Shown here: positions 18,776-26,017 of the stretch, piece by piece
Layout: each line of letters starts with the position of its first letter
How positions within the stretch are numbered: the first letter of the stretch is position 1
Assembly: GCA_024235135.1 (NCBI GenBank)
Contig: JACKMZ010000001.1
Span: forward strand, 398,501 to 462,500
Source: Gammaproteobacteria bacterium
Lineage (GTDB): Bacteria > Pseudomonadota > Gammaproteobacteria > Competibacterales > Competibacteraceae
DNA: 64,000 nucleotides
Reading direction: 5' to 3'
Program-made: the position numbers and the translations under genes
The notes under the pieces: model-generated
Seen by the model: the letters and a program-made list of their open reading frames with translations, nothing else
What the model was told of the DNA's origin: nothing
Databases searched by the model: none

Positions 18776-19857
18776 TTTTGGCGGGCTGCGAAGCCTTCGG
18801 TTACGAACTGCCGTTAACGACGCCTCTAAGGATCGGGGGGCATTATGTGCGGACTCGCCGGGGTTTGTTGATTCGCCTGTGGGATCGGGATGGCCATTGT
18901 GGGTATGGCGAGGTGGCGCCGTTGCCTGGCCTGCATCGCGAAGACTGGGCGCTTGTCCTGAGGCAGCTCAAGGTATTTCGGGCGTGTGTTCTGAACGGAA
19001 CGCTGACCGTGCCGGAGCGGGATTGGCTGGAGGCAAGACATTGGGAAGTTCCAACGCTGTGCCCCTCGTTGCGGCATGGGGTGGAATGGGCCGTGTTCGA
19101 TCTGTTGGCCTGCCGTCAAGGAAAAACTCTGCCCGCCTGGTTGAATCCGGATTGCCGGCACCGTATCGCCGTGAACGGTTTATTGCCGCGTGAGGGCGAT
19201 GTCGCCGTCCAGGCGAGGCAATTGGTCAGCCAGGGTTATACGGCGCTCAAACTCAAAGTCGGATGGGAATCGGTGGCCAGGGATGTTGCCCGGGTGCGAG
19301 CCGTGCGCGAGGCTTGCGGCGATGCAGTAGCACTGCGGGTGGATGCCAACCGGGCCTGGGATTTCCCGACGGCGGCGCGGTTCGGCGAGCAGGTCGCGGA
19401 TTGCCGGCTGGACTACGTGGAAGAGCCGTTGCGTGAGGCCGGTCGGCTCGCCGCCCTGCACCGCGCGACGGGAATGCCGCTGGCCCTGGATGAATCGCTG
19501 GTGGGTGATCCTCTGGAATCATCCGTCATTCCAGAGGGAGTGGTCGCGTTCGTGCTCAAACCGGCGGTCCTGGGCGGTGTCAAACACCTGTTGCGTCTGA
19601 AGGAACGGGCGGAAGGGCTGGGCATCAGACCCGTCATCAGCAGCGTTTTCGAATCGGGCGTCGGTCTGGCTCATCTGGCGGCGTGCGCCGCCGCCTTGAT
19701 CGCCGCCGATGTCCCGGTCGGTTTGGATACCTATCGCTGGCTGGCTACGGATATCGTGCCGAAAAAATTCGCCGCGCCGGCCGGAATAATCGGGGTCGAG
19801 GACGCTTGTCGGCAAGCGCGCAATCCCTGTCTCGACCGACTAAACCAACTGGCGTGA
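18772..19857 (+). CDS. menC: o-Succinylbenzoate synthase MenC
   Basis: An enolase-superfamily dehydratase giving o-succinylbenzoate. The 361-residue protein has the barrel-domain residues of the family: Lys pair in TALKLKVG, Asp in RVDANRAW, Glu in YVEEPL, Asp in LALDESL and Lys in FVLKPAVLGG. Start TTG 18772 overlaps the menD stop (TTGA), giving translational coupling; another TTG two codons later is the only near alternative. menE, menB and menH are absent here, so the pathway must be completed elsewhere. Confidence 0.93.
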   Translation: MILAGCEAFGYELPLTTPLRIGGHYVRTRRGLLIRLWDRDGHCGYGEVAPLPGLHREDWALVLRQLKVFRACVLNGTLTVPERDWLEARHWEVPTLCPSLRHGVEWAVFDLLACRQGKTLPAWLNPDCRHRIAVNGLLPREGDVAVQARQLVSQGYTALKLKVGWESVARDVARVRAVREACGDAVALRVDANRAWDFPTAARFGEQVADCRLDYVEEPLREAGRLAALHRATGMPLALDESLVGDPLESSVIPEGVVAFVLKPAVLGGVKHLLRLKERAEGLGIRPVISSVFESGVGLAHLAACAAALIAADVPVGLDTYRWLATDIVPKKFAAPAGIIGVEDACRQARNPCLDRLNQLA

Positions 19858-19899
19858 GTGCCGCTGGATAGTGTTAGGGTGCCTCGATGCGCCGGCGAA

Positions 19900-21072
19900 T
19901 CACATCCATTGCGTTGAATGGTCGTCGTCGGGCCGGGTTTCCATCTGCAGATCGTCGCCCGACCCTTGCAAGGACGCCGGCAGCGGGCGTTTGCTTCCCA
20001 GTTTGATCTTCAAGCGCACGGTGTTGGCGGAATCGGCGTGACGTATGGCCGAGTCGTAGCTTATCTTTCCCTCTTCGTACAAGTCGAACAGAGCTTGGTC
20101 GAAGGTCTTCATGCCGGTTTCCCCGGAGCGTGACATGGCGTCTTTGATATCGGCGATTTGCCCTTTGAGAATCAGGTCGGTAATGCGCGGGGTGCGCAAC
20201 AAGACTTCGACAGCGGGAACCAGTCCATTTTGGTCGTTGCGTTTGACCAGCCGTTGCGCCACGAAAGCCAGCATGTTCAGGGACAGATCCATGAACAGTT
20301 GTTCCCGTCGGTCGTCGGGAAACATGTTGATGATTCGCTCGAAGGCTTGATCGGTGCTGTTGGCGTGGAGGGTCGTCAGGCACAGGTGACCGGTTTCCGC
20401 GAACATCAGGGCATATTTCATGGATTCGCGGTCATGGACTTCGCCGATCACGATGACGTTGGGCGATTGGCGCATCGTATATTTCAAGGCAACATCGTAG
20501 GATTCGGCGTCCACACCGATTTCCCGCTGATCCACAAGACAGTTTTTGTGGCGGAAATAGTATTCGATGGGCTCCTCGATGGTCACGATGTGTTCCTGAC
20601 TGTGTTCATTGCGGTAATCGACCATGGAGGCGATGGAAGTGGATTTACCGCAACCCGTTCCACCGATGAAGACGATCAGACCGCGTTTGGCCATCGAGAG
20701 ATGTTGGAGAATCGGTGGCAGGCCGAGTTCCTCGAAGCTCGGGATATAGGGGTTGATCAGCCGTAACACCATGCCAACGCTGCCCCGCTGGCGAAAGACG
20801 CTGACCCGTAGCCGGGCGATGTCCGGGTAGTTCAAGGTGAAATTACTTTCCTTGCGGGTATCGAATTCCTTTTGCTGCCGGTCATTCATGATGGATTGAG
20901 CCAGAATTTCCGTTTGCGACGGTGTCAGGCGGTTCTCCCCCACCCGTTGAATTTCCTCGCCGACCTTGATGGCGGGTGGACTGCCGGCCGTGATGAAGAT
21001 TTCGAATCCCTTCTTGCTCAGCATCAATTGAATCAATTCAAACATATAGCCGGTGGCTCGGTCGGTATCCAT
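19900..21072 (-). CDS. pilU: PilT/PilU-family twitching motility ATPase
   Basis: A hexameric type IV pilus retraction ATPase of 390 residues. It has a PAS-like N-terminal domain, Walker A GGTGCGKST, Asp box TIEEPIEY, Walker B region VIGEVHDRESM, His box TGHLCLTTLHAN and the PilU-like C-terminus TFDQALFDLYEEGKISY. The length and the C-terminal ADSANTVRLKIKL fit PilU or a PilT2-type paralogue better than PilT (about 344). The conserved GEIRD reads GEVHD and the Walker A departs from GPTGSGKS. AGGAG lies 7 nt before the ATG. No pilT partner is nearby, so it may act as an accessory motor. Confidence 0.88.
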   Translation of the reverse strand: MDTDRATGYMFELIQLMLSKKGFEIFITAGSPPAIKVGEEIQRVGENRLTPSQTEILAQSIMNDRQQKEFDTRKESNFTLNYPDIARLRVSVFRQRGSVGMVLRLINPYIPSFEELGLPPILQHLSMAKRGLIVFIGGTGCGKSTSIASMVDYRNEHSQEHIVTIEEPIEYYFRHKNCLVDQREIGVDAESYDVALKYTMRQSPNVIVIGEVHDRESMKYALMFAETGHLCLTTLHANSTDQAFERIINMFPDDRREQLFMDLSLNMLAFVAQRLVKRNDQNGLVPAVEVLLRTPRITDLILKGQIADIKDAMSRSGETGMKTFDQALFDLYEEGKISYDSAIRHADSANTVRLKIKLGSKRPLPASLQGSGDDLQMETRPDDDHSTQWM

Positions 21073-21196
21073 AATGGCTCCTTCAGTCGTGTAGTCGGTG
21101 GCTTTTCATGACTGACTGTACCTGCCGATGGCATTGACAGTATGCCAATCATATAGCAGACAGGTTCCTCCGTTGTGAATGGATGAGGCGAGAAAT

Positions 21197-21232
21197 AACG
21201 AAAGGGAGGGCGTTATCGCCCTCCCTTTCGTT
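21197..21232 (-). terminator. Strong hairpin terminator after the Spy-like gene
   Basis: A perfect 16-bp inverted repeat (AACGAAAGGGAGGGCG and its complement, 4-nt loop TTAT) lies downstream of the reverse-strand Spy-like gene. On that strand the stem is followed by a short U-rich stretch (ATTTCT). It separates that gene from the pilU-like gene. Confidence 0.75.
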
Positions 21233-21290
21233 GTGACGGGTGACGAAACCCGGTGGCTGGGAAGCTCGACGCAATTCCCGCGTTAGCGCA

Positions 21291-21776
21291 CTACCAGTGG
21301 CGACCTCCACGCTGTGCGAATTGGGTATCCATCACGGCCTTCTGGGCTGGACTGAGTTGGGTGTACAGATCGTCCGCCGCCTTGGCTAGGGTTTGCATGG
21401 AACTCAATCGCTGTTCCATGAACTGGATTCGTTGGGCGAACCGCTCGGGAACGGTTTGCGCCGCTTCGAGCTGTTCCATGTCACCTTTGTTCAGGCTCCG
21501 TTGAGCCTTCTGGGCGGTTTCGAATGTCTGCCAAGCCGGTTGCTGGTCGTCGGTGAGATTGAGCCGCTCCTTCAACAGATTGAGCCGCGCCTCCTGACGT
21601 TCCTGAATCATGTCCCAGCGTTGCTCGGGAGCACCGCGCATGCCGCCGCCGGGACCGTCGCCGGGACCGCCGCCAAAGCCGGGACAGTCGCCGCCCGGTC
21701 CGGCCCAGGCCAGCGAGGCCAGTCCCAAGGCGGCCGCCGTGGAGATAATCGCGAAGCGTTTATTCATGACTTTCAT
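21291..21776 (-). CDS. Spy/CpxP-family periplasmic LTxxQ protein
   Basis: A 161-residue exported protein. It has a signal peptide (about 1-25, with ALGLASLAWA), a Gly/Pro-rich stretch (28-50) and an alpha-helical body with two LTxxQ-type repeats: LNLTDDQQPAWQTF and LSPAQKAVMD. These repeats define the Spy/CpxP family of ATP-independent periplasmic chaperones and envelope-stress sensors. GGAG lies 7 nt before the ATG at 21776; a second in-frame ATG is 3 codons on. A direct-repeat operator about 90 nt upstream suggests two-component control. Confidence 0.85.
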   Translation of the reverse strand: MKVMNKRFAIISTAAALGLASLAWAGPGGDCPGFGGGPGDGPGGGMRGAPEQRWDMIQERQEARLNLLKERLNLTDDQQPAWQTFETAQKAQRSLNKGDMEQLEAAQTVPERFAQRIQFMEQRLSSMQTLAKAADDLYTQLSPAQKAVMDTQFAQRGGRHW

Positions 21777-21865
21777 GGTCGTTCTCCATTGGGTTAGCTA
21801 TACGGTTTTCACGGTCTCATTAGAAGCCCGGCTTGTAACATGGGCTTGTCACCTACCGGGCGTTT

Positions 21866-21882
21866 TGTAACGGAATGTAACA
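21866..21882 (-). promoter_or_regulatory. OmpR-family-type binding site (RstA/CpxR-like box)
   Basis: On the + strand GTAAC occurs twice with exactly 5 nt between, a 10-bp period as in CpxR boxes. On the gene's strand it reads TACATTCCGTTACA, which fits the E. coli RstA box as I remember it (TACAT-N-T-N-GTTACA) at all but one fixed position. A third copy of TGTAACA lies at 21834-21840. Location upstream of a CpxP/Spy-family gene supports a role as activator site. The regulator itself is not in the window. Confidence 0.5.
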
Positions 21883-21942
21883 AGCCGGGTATCAATCGGG
21901 GTAATACGCGGGATTCGGCCGATGGCGGGAACGCGGGGCCGC

Positions 21943-23451
21943 TCAATCGGCCTGTATCGCCCTCAGCATGTCGCGACGAAAATTCAGCACAGCCAGACTT
22001 TCCTGCACGATGTTGTTCCAAGGCGGCCAGTGGGGCGACTGAGTTGGCCAGCCTGTCGTTGCTTCGTCGGCCAGCTCGGGCGGGGCGGCGCGCACCAGGC
22101 TATCCAGCACCGCACGTAGCCGCCAATCCGCAGACTTCGCGGAAGCCATGTGAGTGCGCAAGCTATCCAGCACGGCGCGGGTGAGTGGAATACTCCAGGC
22201 AGGCTCGGCGCGTAACGCTTGCAGTAAACGATCGGAAGTCAGCGACGCGCGACTCAGCCAACGCCGCACATGGGCTTCCCGTCTGGGCGTAGGTAAGGCC
22301 GCCACCAGTTCGCCGCCGTTGGGCCAATCATCGGGCAGTTCCGCCAACAGGGCTTCCACCCAGGCGCTGTCCGTGTGGCGCAACGCCGCCAGCGTCCAGC
22401 CGACCCACAAGGCCTGGCGCCATTCGTTTTTGCGGGCCGCTTCCAGTAACTCGGCCGGGTTTTTGTCCCAGGCGCTACACCACAGTGAGGGCGGCACGGC
22501 GGCGATGATTTGCGCGCACAGCCAGGCGCGTTCGCCCAGATTCTTATAGACGTGAGGATTCTTGTCGTCCACGCCGTCTCGTAGCAGCGTGGCGTCGATC
22601 GCGGTGGGCGGTTGTAGGGTCAGGGCATCCTTGCGCAGCAGATGGCCCTGCTGAAAAGTGAGCAGGGACTCGGCCTGCACGCGCAGCCGCTGCACCAAAC
22701 GGGATTCCGGCAGACGAGCCAGAAGATCGGCCGCCGTGCGATGCACCTCCTTACTGCGGTCGTCCAAGACTTGTTCCAGAAAAGGCTCGTCCTTCAAACT
22801 CAATCGTTCGGCTAGGAGTTGCAGAAACGCCACGCGGTCCTTGGCGGATTCGTGCTGCCAGGTGGACAGCAAGAGCGTGCGAGCCTGTTCCGGCTGCCGG
22901 TGGCGCAGGTGGGCCAACAGCCTCCGGCGTTGCTCTCTATCGCCGGTTTGCCAAACCGTATCACCCGTAATTTCAATAGCATAATGCCAGTCTTGGTTTT
23001 GCCGGGCCAGCCAGCGCCCACGCTCACCCAAAACCCGGCGTATGGGGTCTTGCAGTCCGGTCCGCGCGCGGCCGGCCTCAAGTAATCCAGGCAAATAGGG
23101 CTCCGCCACACGCCGGCCGCTTTCCGCAACTGCCACCAGCCATTCGGGCAGCACGTCACTGTGGTGTCCCGCCAGCATGAGGGCGAGATGTTGTCCGGCC
23201 AGTGGGCCGCAACGGGTTTGGACATCGGCGGGGCAGCGTTCAACGCCAGCGGGCGCGCCGGCGTCGGGCGCGCGCGCGACTTGCCGCCACAGCGCCACGA
23301 TGCCGGCGGCGGTCAATAAATGGGTGGCGGGTTCGTCGGGGACCAGCCGTTGCAGGGTATCGCCTAGCGGACCACGAGGCGTTTCCCATTGTGGGGGCTG
23401 TTGGGCGGTTCCCACCAGGGCGATAGTGACCAATTCTTGCCAGATACGCAT
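21943..23451 (-). CDS. DUF5691 domain protein
   Basis: A 502-residue cytoplasmic protein with the DUF5691 hallmark start (LVTIALVGTAQQP) and a long alpha-helical body with several repeated helical pairs of HEAT/ARM appearance, for example around 225-265 with RSKEVHRTAADLLARLPES. No enzymatic motif is visible. It lies 24 nt downstream of the SWIM zinc-finger gene, almost certainly in one transcript. In other bacteria this pair sits with a MoxR-type AAA ATPase, DUF5682 and VWA genes (compare E. coli yehLMPQ). Those partners are missing here. The function is unknown. Confidence 0.8.
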   Translation of the reverse strand: MRIWQELVTIALVGTAQQPPQWETPRGPLGDTLQRLVPDEPATHLLTAAGIVALWRQVARAPDAGAPAGVERCPADVQTRCGPLAGQHLALMLAGHHSDVLPEWLVAVAESGRRVAEPYLPGLLEAGRARTGLQDPIRRVLGERGRWLARQNQDWHYAIEITGDTVWQTGDREQRRRLLAHLRHRQPEQARTLLLSTWQHESAKDRVAFLQLLAERLSLKDEPFLEQVLDDRSKEVHRTAADLLARLPESRLVQRLRVQAESLLTFQQGHLLRKDALTLQPPTAIDATLLRDGVDDKNPHVYKNLGERAWLCAQIIAAVPPSLWCSAWDKNPAELLEAARKNEWRQALWVGWTLAALRHTDSAWVEALLAELPDDWPNGGELVAALPTPRREAHVRRWLSRASLTSDRLLQALRAEPAWSIPLTRAVLDSLRTHMASAKSADWRLRAVLDSLVRAAPPELADEATTGWPTQSPHWPPWNNIVQESLAVLNFRRDMLRAIQAD

Positions 23452-23475
23452 GATCGTGCGGGGAGGCTCCGCTGT

Positions 23476-24819
23476 TCAGAAGTAGGCGGTCTGGCCCTGT
23501 GCCCAGACGCTCAACGGCCATAAATGGCGACCGTCCCATTCGCCGAATACATGACAGGGTTCCCCGCCGCTGAGGGCGAGCAAGTGCCATAGATTCGGAA
23601 AACCAGGATGCAGGGGCAGCGCCTGCCCTTGGGGGTCACTCAGAAGCAGTTGCTCGTCGCGCCAGCCCGGCGCCAGCGAGCGGAGGGTGACCGGAAAGTT
23701 TTCCAACCAGGGCTGTCGGCTCAGGGCCTCGGCATAGGCGGTCAGAAAGTCGGTGATGGCGCCATAGCCGTCGGCCGGCACGGCGGTATCGCCCACGCTG
23801 TCATGGCGTTCTCCTAGGATGGCCCGCAGTGGATAGGCGCTGGGCAGATAACCCACGCTGGCCGCCAGTTGACGACCGGGGACCAACGCTGGGTCCAACG
23901 CTTGTCCCTGAAAGGCGAATTCTAGTAGCAACGCTTGGCGGCGGTGAGTCCGGCCCCAGAGCCAGGTACGGCGCACTTGCAAACGGTCCTCCTGGAAACC
24001 GCGTTGCCCGAGAATCGACCAGTCATCCTGGAGCCAGGCGGCCGGTGGCAGATCCTCGGCCTTATAGGTCCAGCCGATCTGGGTCCGCACGTCGGCTTGC
24101 AACGGTTCAGGCAGTCTGTCCAGATGCCCGTGAGCGGCCAACAATAGTTGCAACAGTCCCAGCTTGGCGAGCAAACGCTCGTTCCAACCCTCGCCGGAAG
24201 CCGCGATGCCGGACATTTCTCTTATCCAGCGAGCCAAGCCAGGGGCCTGTGCGTCCACCAGACGCGAAGCCATGTTATCCCAATAGCGGACCGGTTGGGT
24301 TTGGGCATGAGCCAGTCCCTGTCTGATCAAATCGCCTAGCCAACGTTCCAGTTCGGCCAGCCCTGCCGTAACCTTGGCCTGACGCTGCGAGGCGCGTTTA
24401 GCCTTGGCCACTGTTTTTTGCGCTTGCTGCTCAGGGTCGTCCGCATTCGCCGTGTCCGCTGCTTTGGCGCGTTTAGCCTGCGTGCTGCGTTCCCGTTTGG
24501 CCAGCCATTCCCCGACCCAAGCGGGCGGCTCCTCCTCGGCCGTGAAAGCCTCGCTTTGCGTCGTGAACAACAGAAATAGGCCCAAAGCATGCTTACAGGG
24601 AAACTTACGACTGGGGCAGGAACATTTGAATGCCGGTTCGCCCAGTTCGACCTGGGTTTGATAAGGCTTGGCGCCGCTGCCTTTGCACTCGCCCCACAGC
24701 GCTTGGCGCGTGTTGCCCAGGAGCAGCCATTTGCCGGCGACGGCCAGCGTGCGGCCGGCCTTAGCGGAGGCCGGATCGGGAGCCAGTGCGAGAACCTGTT
24801 CTGCGGTCCAGGAAGACAT
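23476..24819 (-). CDS. SWIM zinc-finger protein
   Basis: A 447-residue protein with a SWIM domain near its N-terminus: Cys66-x-Cys68-x6-Cys75-x-His77 in FKCSCPSRKFPCKHALG. SWIM domains bind zinc and usually nucleic acid or protein partners. Residues about 110-155 are a Lys/Ala/Arg-rich helical linker, and the remaining 290 residues are specific to this SWIM/YehQ-like group. Start ATG 24819 matches the family-like N-terminus (SSWTAEQVLALAPD). A longer frame up to 25212 runs antisense over the Nudix gene and is rejected. It is cotranscribed with the DUF5691 gene. Confidence 0.8.
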   Translation of the reverse strand: MSSWTAEQVLALAPDPASAKAGRTLAVAGKWLLLGNTRQALWGECKGSGAKPYQTQVELGEPAFKCSCPSRKFPCKHALGLFLLFTTQSEAFTAEEEPPAWVGEWLAKRERSTQAKRAKAADTANADDPEQQAQKTVAKAKRASQRQAKVTAGLAELERWLGDLIRQGLAHAQTQPVRYWDNMASRLVDAQAPGLARWIREMSGIAASGEGWNERLLAKLGLLQLLLAAHGHLDRLPEPLQADVRTQIGWTYKAEDLPPAAWLQDDWSILGQRGFQEDRLQVRRTWLWGRTHRRQALLLEFAFQGQALDPALVPGRQLAASVGYLPSAYPLRAILGERHDSVGDTAVPADGYGAITDFLTAYAEALSRQPWLENFPVTLRSLAPGWRDEQLLLSDPQGQALPLHPGFPNLWHLLALSGGEPCHVFGEWDGRHLWPLSVWAQGQTAYF

Positions 24820-24888
24820 CGATAAGTCAGTAGAAATCAAGAGAATTGACGACGATTTGTAGGATACACTGGCGCACAATGATTGCAC

Positions 24889-24933
24889 TATAACCCGTGC
24901 ATCCCAATGCATCCTGGAACGCCCCCATTCCAG
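24889..24933 (+). promoter_or_regulatory. Candidate promoter -10 and operator of the NrtR-like gene
   Basis: TATAAC at 24889-24894 could be a -10 element. Downstream of the expected start lies an inverted repeat, CTGGAA, 8-nt spacer, TTCCAG (24914-24933), a position suited to a repressor site. The downstream gene encodes a likely transcriptional regulator, so autoregulation is possible. No clear -35 is present. Confidence 0.3.
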
Positions 24934-24952
24934 AGACGCGGTCAGAATTAAG

Positions 24953-25711
24953 GTGATTCCCCGTTTCAAAATGCAATCTCGATCCATCGATGAACAAGAA
25001 TTCCTGGCTGGGTACGATGCTGCCCAATACCGGAAGCCTTCATTCAGTGTCGATCTGGCGATCTTCACCGTGTGTGAAGATCGCCTGAACGTACTGTTGG
25101 TCAAGCGTTCCGAGCATCCCGCCATGGGGCGATGGGCCTTGCCGGGCGGGTTCATCGACCCCTTGCGGGACAGTACGATTGAGTCCTGTGCGCTGCGTAC
25201 TTTGCTGCTCAAGACCGGAGTCAGCCCGCCCTATCTCGAACAGCTCAAAACCTATGGTTCCAAAGATCGCGATCCGCGCGACTGGACGGCGACCACAGTG
25301 TATTTCGCCCTCATGGCTTCCGATCAGGTCACTCTGCAAGGTAATCAGAAAGAAGTACGCTGGGCGCCCATCCACGGTGACAGTGTGGATGTCAAGCTGG
25401 CCTTCGACCATCGTCTGATTCTGGCCGATGCCGTCGAACGGTTGCGCTCCAAACTAGAATATACTCATATCGCCGTGCATCTTCTTCCCGAGGAGTTCAC
25501 TCTGCCGGAACTGCAGAAAGTCTACGAAATCATTTTGCAGGTGCCGCTGGACAAGAGTTCGTTTCGGAGGCGGGTCGGCCAGGCGGATATGCTGGAGGAG
25601 ATCGGCGGAAAGCTGCGCGATGGCGTTGGCCGGCCCGCGCAGTTGTATCGTTTCAAGCATTACGAAAAACAAACCTTTTTCCCCCGCAGCATGTCACGTT
25701 ATGCGCGTTAA
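24953..25711 (+). CDS. NrtR-like Nudix-domain transcriptional regulator
   Basis: A 252-residue protein with an N-terminal Nudix fold (about 28-160) and a C-terminal winged-helix region (about 165-245, with PLDKSSFRRRV). This is the architecture of NrtR repressors that sense ADP-ribose and control NAD genes. The Nudix box is degenerate: after WALPGGFIDP the helix that should hold the catalytic REUxEE reads RTLLLKTG, so hydrolase activity is unlikely. The start is uncertain between GTG 24953 and ATG 24971. No NAD-metabolism gene is adjacent, so the target cannot be named. Confidence 0.75.
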   Translation: MIPRFKMQSRSIDEQEFLAGYDAAQYRKPSFSVDLAIFTVCEDRLNVLLVKRSEHPAMGRWALPGGFIDPLRDSTIESCALRTLLLKTGVSPPYLEQLKTYGSKDRDPRDWTATTVYFALMASDQVTLQGNQKEVRWAPIHGDSVDVKLAFDHRLILADAVERLRSKLEYTHIAVHLLPEEFTLPELQKVYEIILQVPLDKSSFRRRVGQADMLEEIGGKLRDGVGRPAQLYRFKHYEKQTFFPRSMSRYAR

Positions 25712-26017
25712 TCCGTGTCGATGCAAACGTCGCGCGGGCGCCTTCCGCGGTCTGTCCCCGACACCGGCTATAGTTTGCTCGGGCTAGGCGGGCGGCGCCT
25801 CGTCAATCGGGCTCGGCGGTTGAACGAGGGGCGGATTGTCGCAGTCGAAAACTTCGGAGGAGTCAGCCGAGTCGGAACGCGGTGAAATCGCTATCCATGG
25901 GGAAAATCGGTAGGCGAATAACCGATACACCAGTATCATGGCGGCCAGGCTCGGCTGAGTCGCCAGGACTTCCTCATTACAGCCCGAGAGGCGCGCCTTG
26001 TTTCTGATTCCAGCACC
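25712..26017. other. Intergenic region before the first Ser/Thr kinase gene
   Basis: Just over 300 nt with no forward gene. It includes a 51-codon reverse-strand open frame (listed separately) and a small inverted repeat, ATCGGT ... ACCGAT, around 25908-25927. I see no confident promoter for the kinase gene. Confidence 0.5.
25784..25939 (-). CDS. Possible small protein, 51 residues
   Basis: An open frame from ATG 25939 to TAG 25784-25786, on the strand opposite to both neighbours. The product would begin MILVYRLFAYRFSPWIA and end in an acidic, Pro-rich tail (SPIDEAPPA). Its composition is more protein-like than most shadow frames here. The frame stays open upstream of the ATG for about 40 codons without an ATG, and no ribosome binding site precedes the ATG. 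It may be a real small protein, the remnant of a larger gene, or chance. Confidence 0.2.
   Translation of the reverse strand: MILVYRLFAYRFSPWIAISPRSDSADSSEVFDCDNPPLVQPPSPIDEAPPA

Noticed and set aside
21073..21196. Sigma54-like sequence before the pilU-like gene (TGGCAT ... ATGC on the reverse strand)
   Set aside because: The GG-to-GC spacing is 2 nt too long for a sigma54 promoter.
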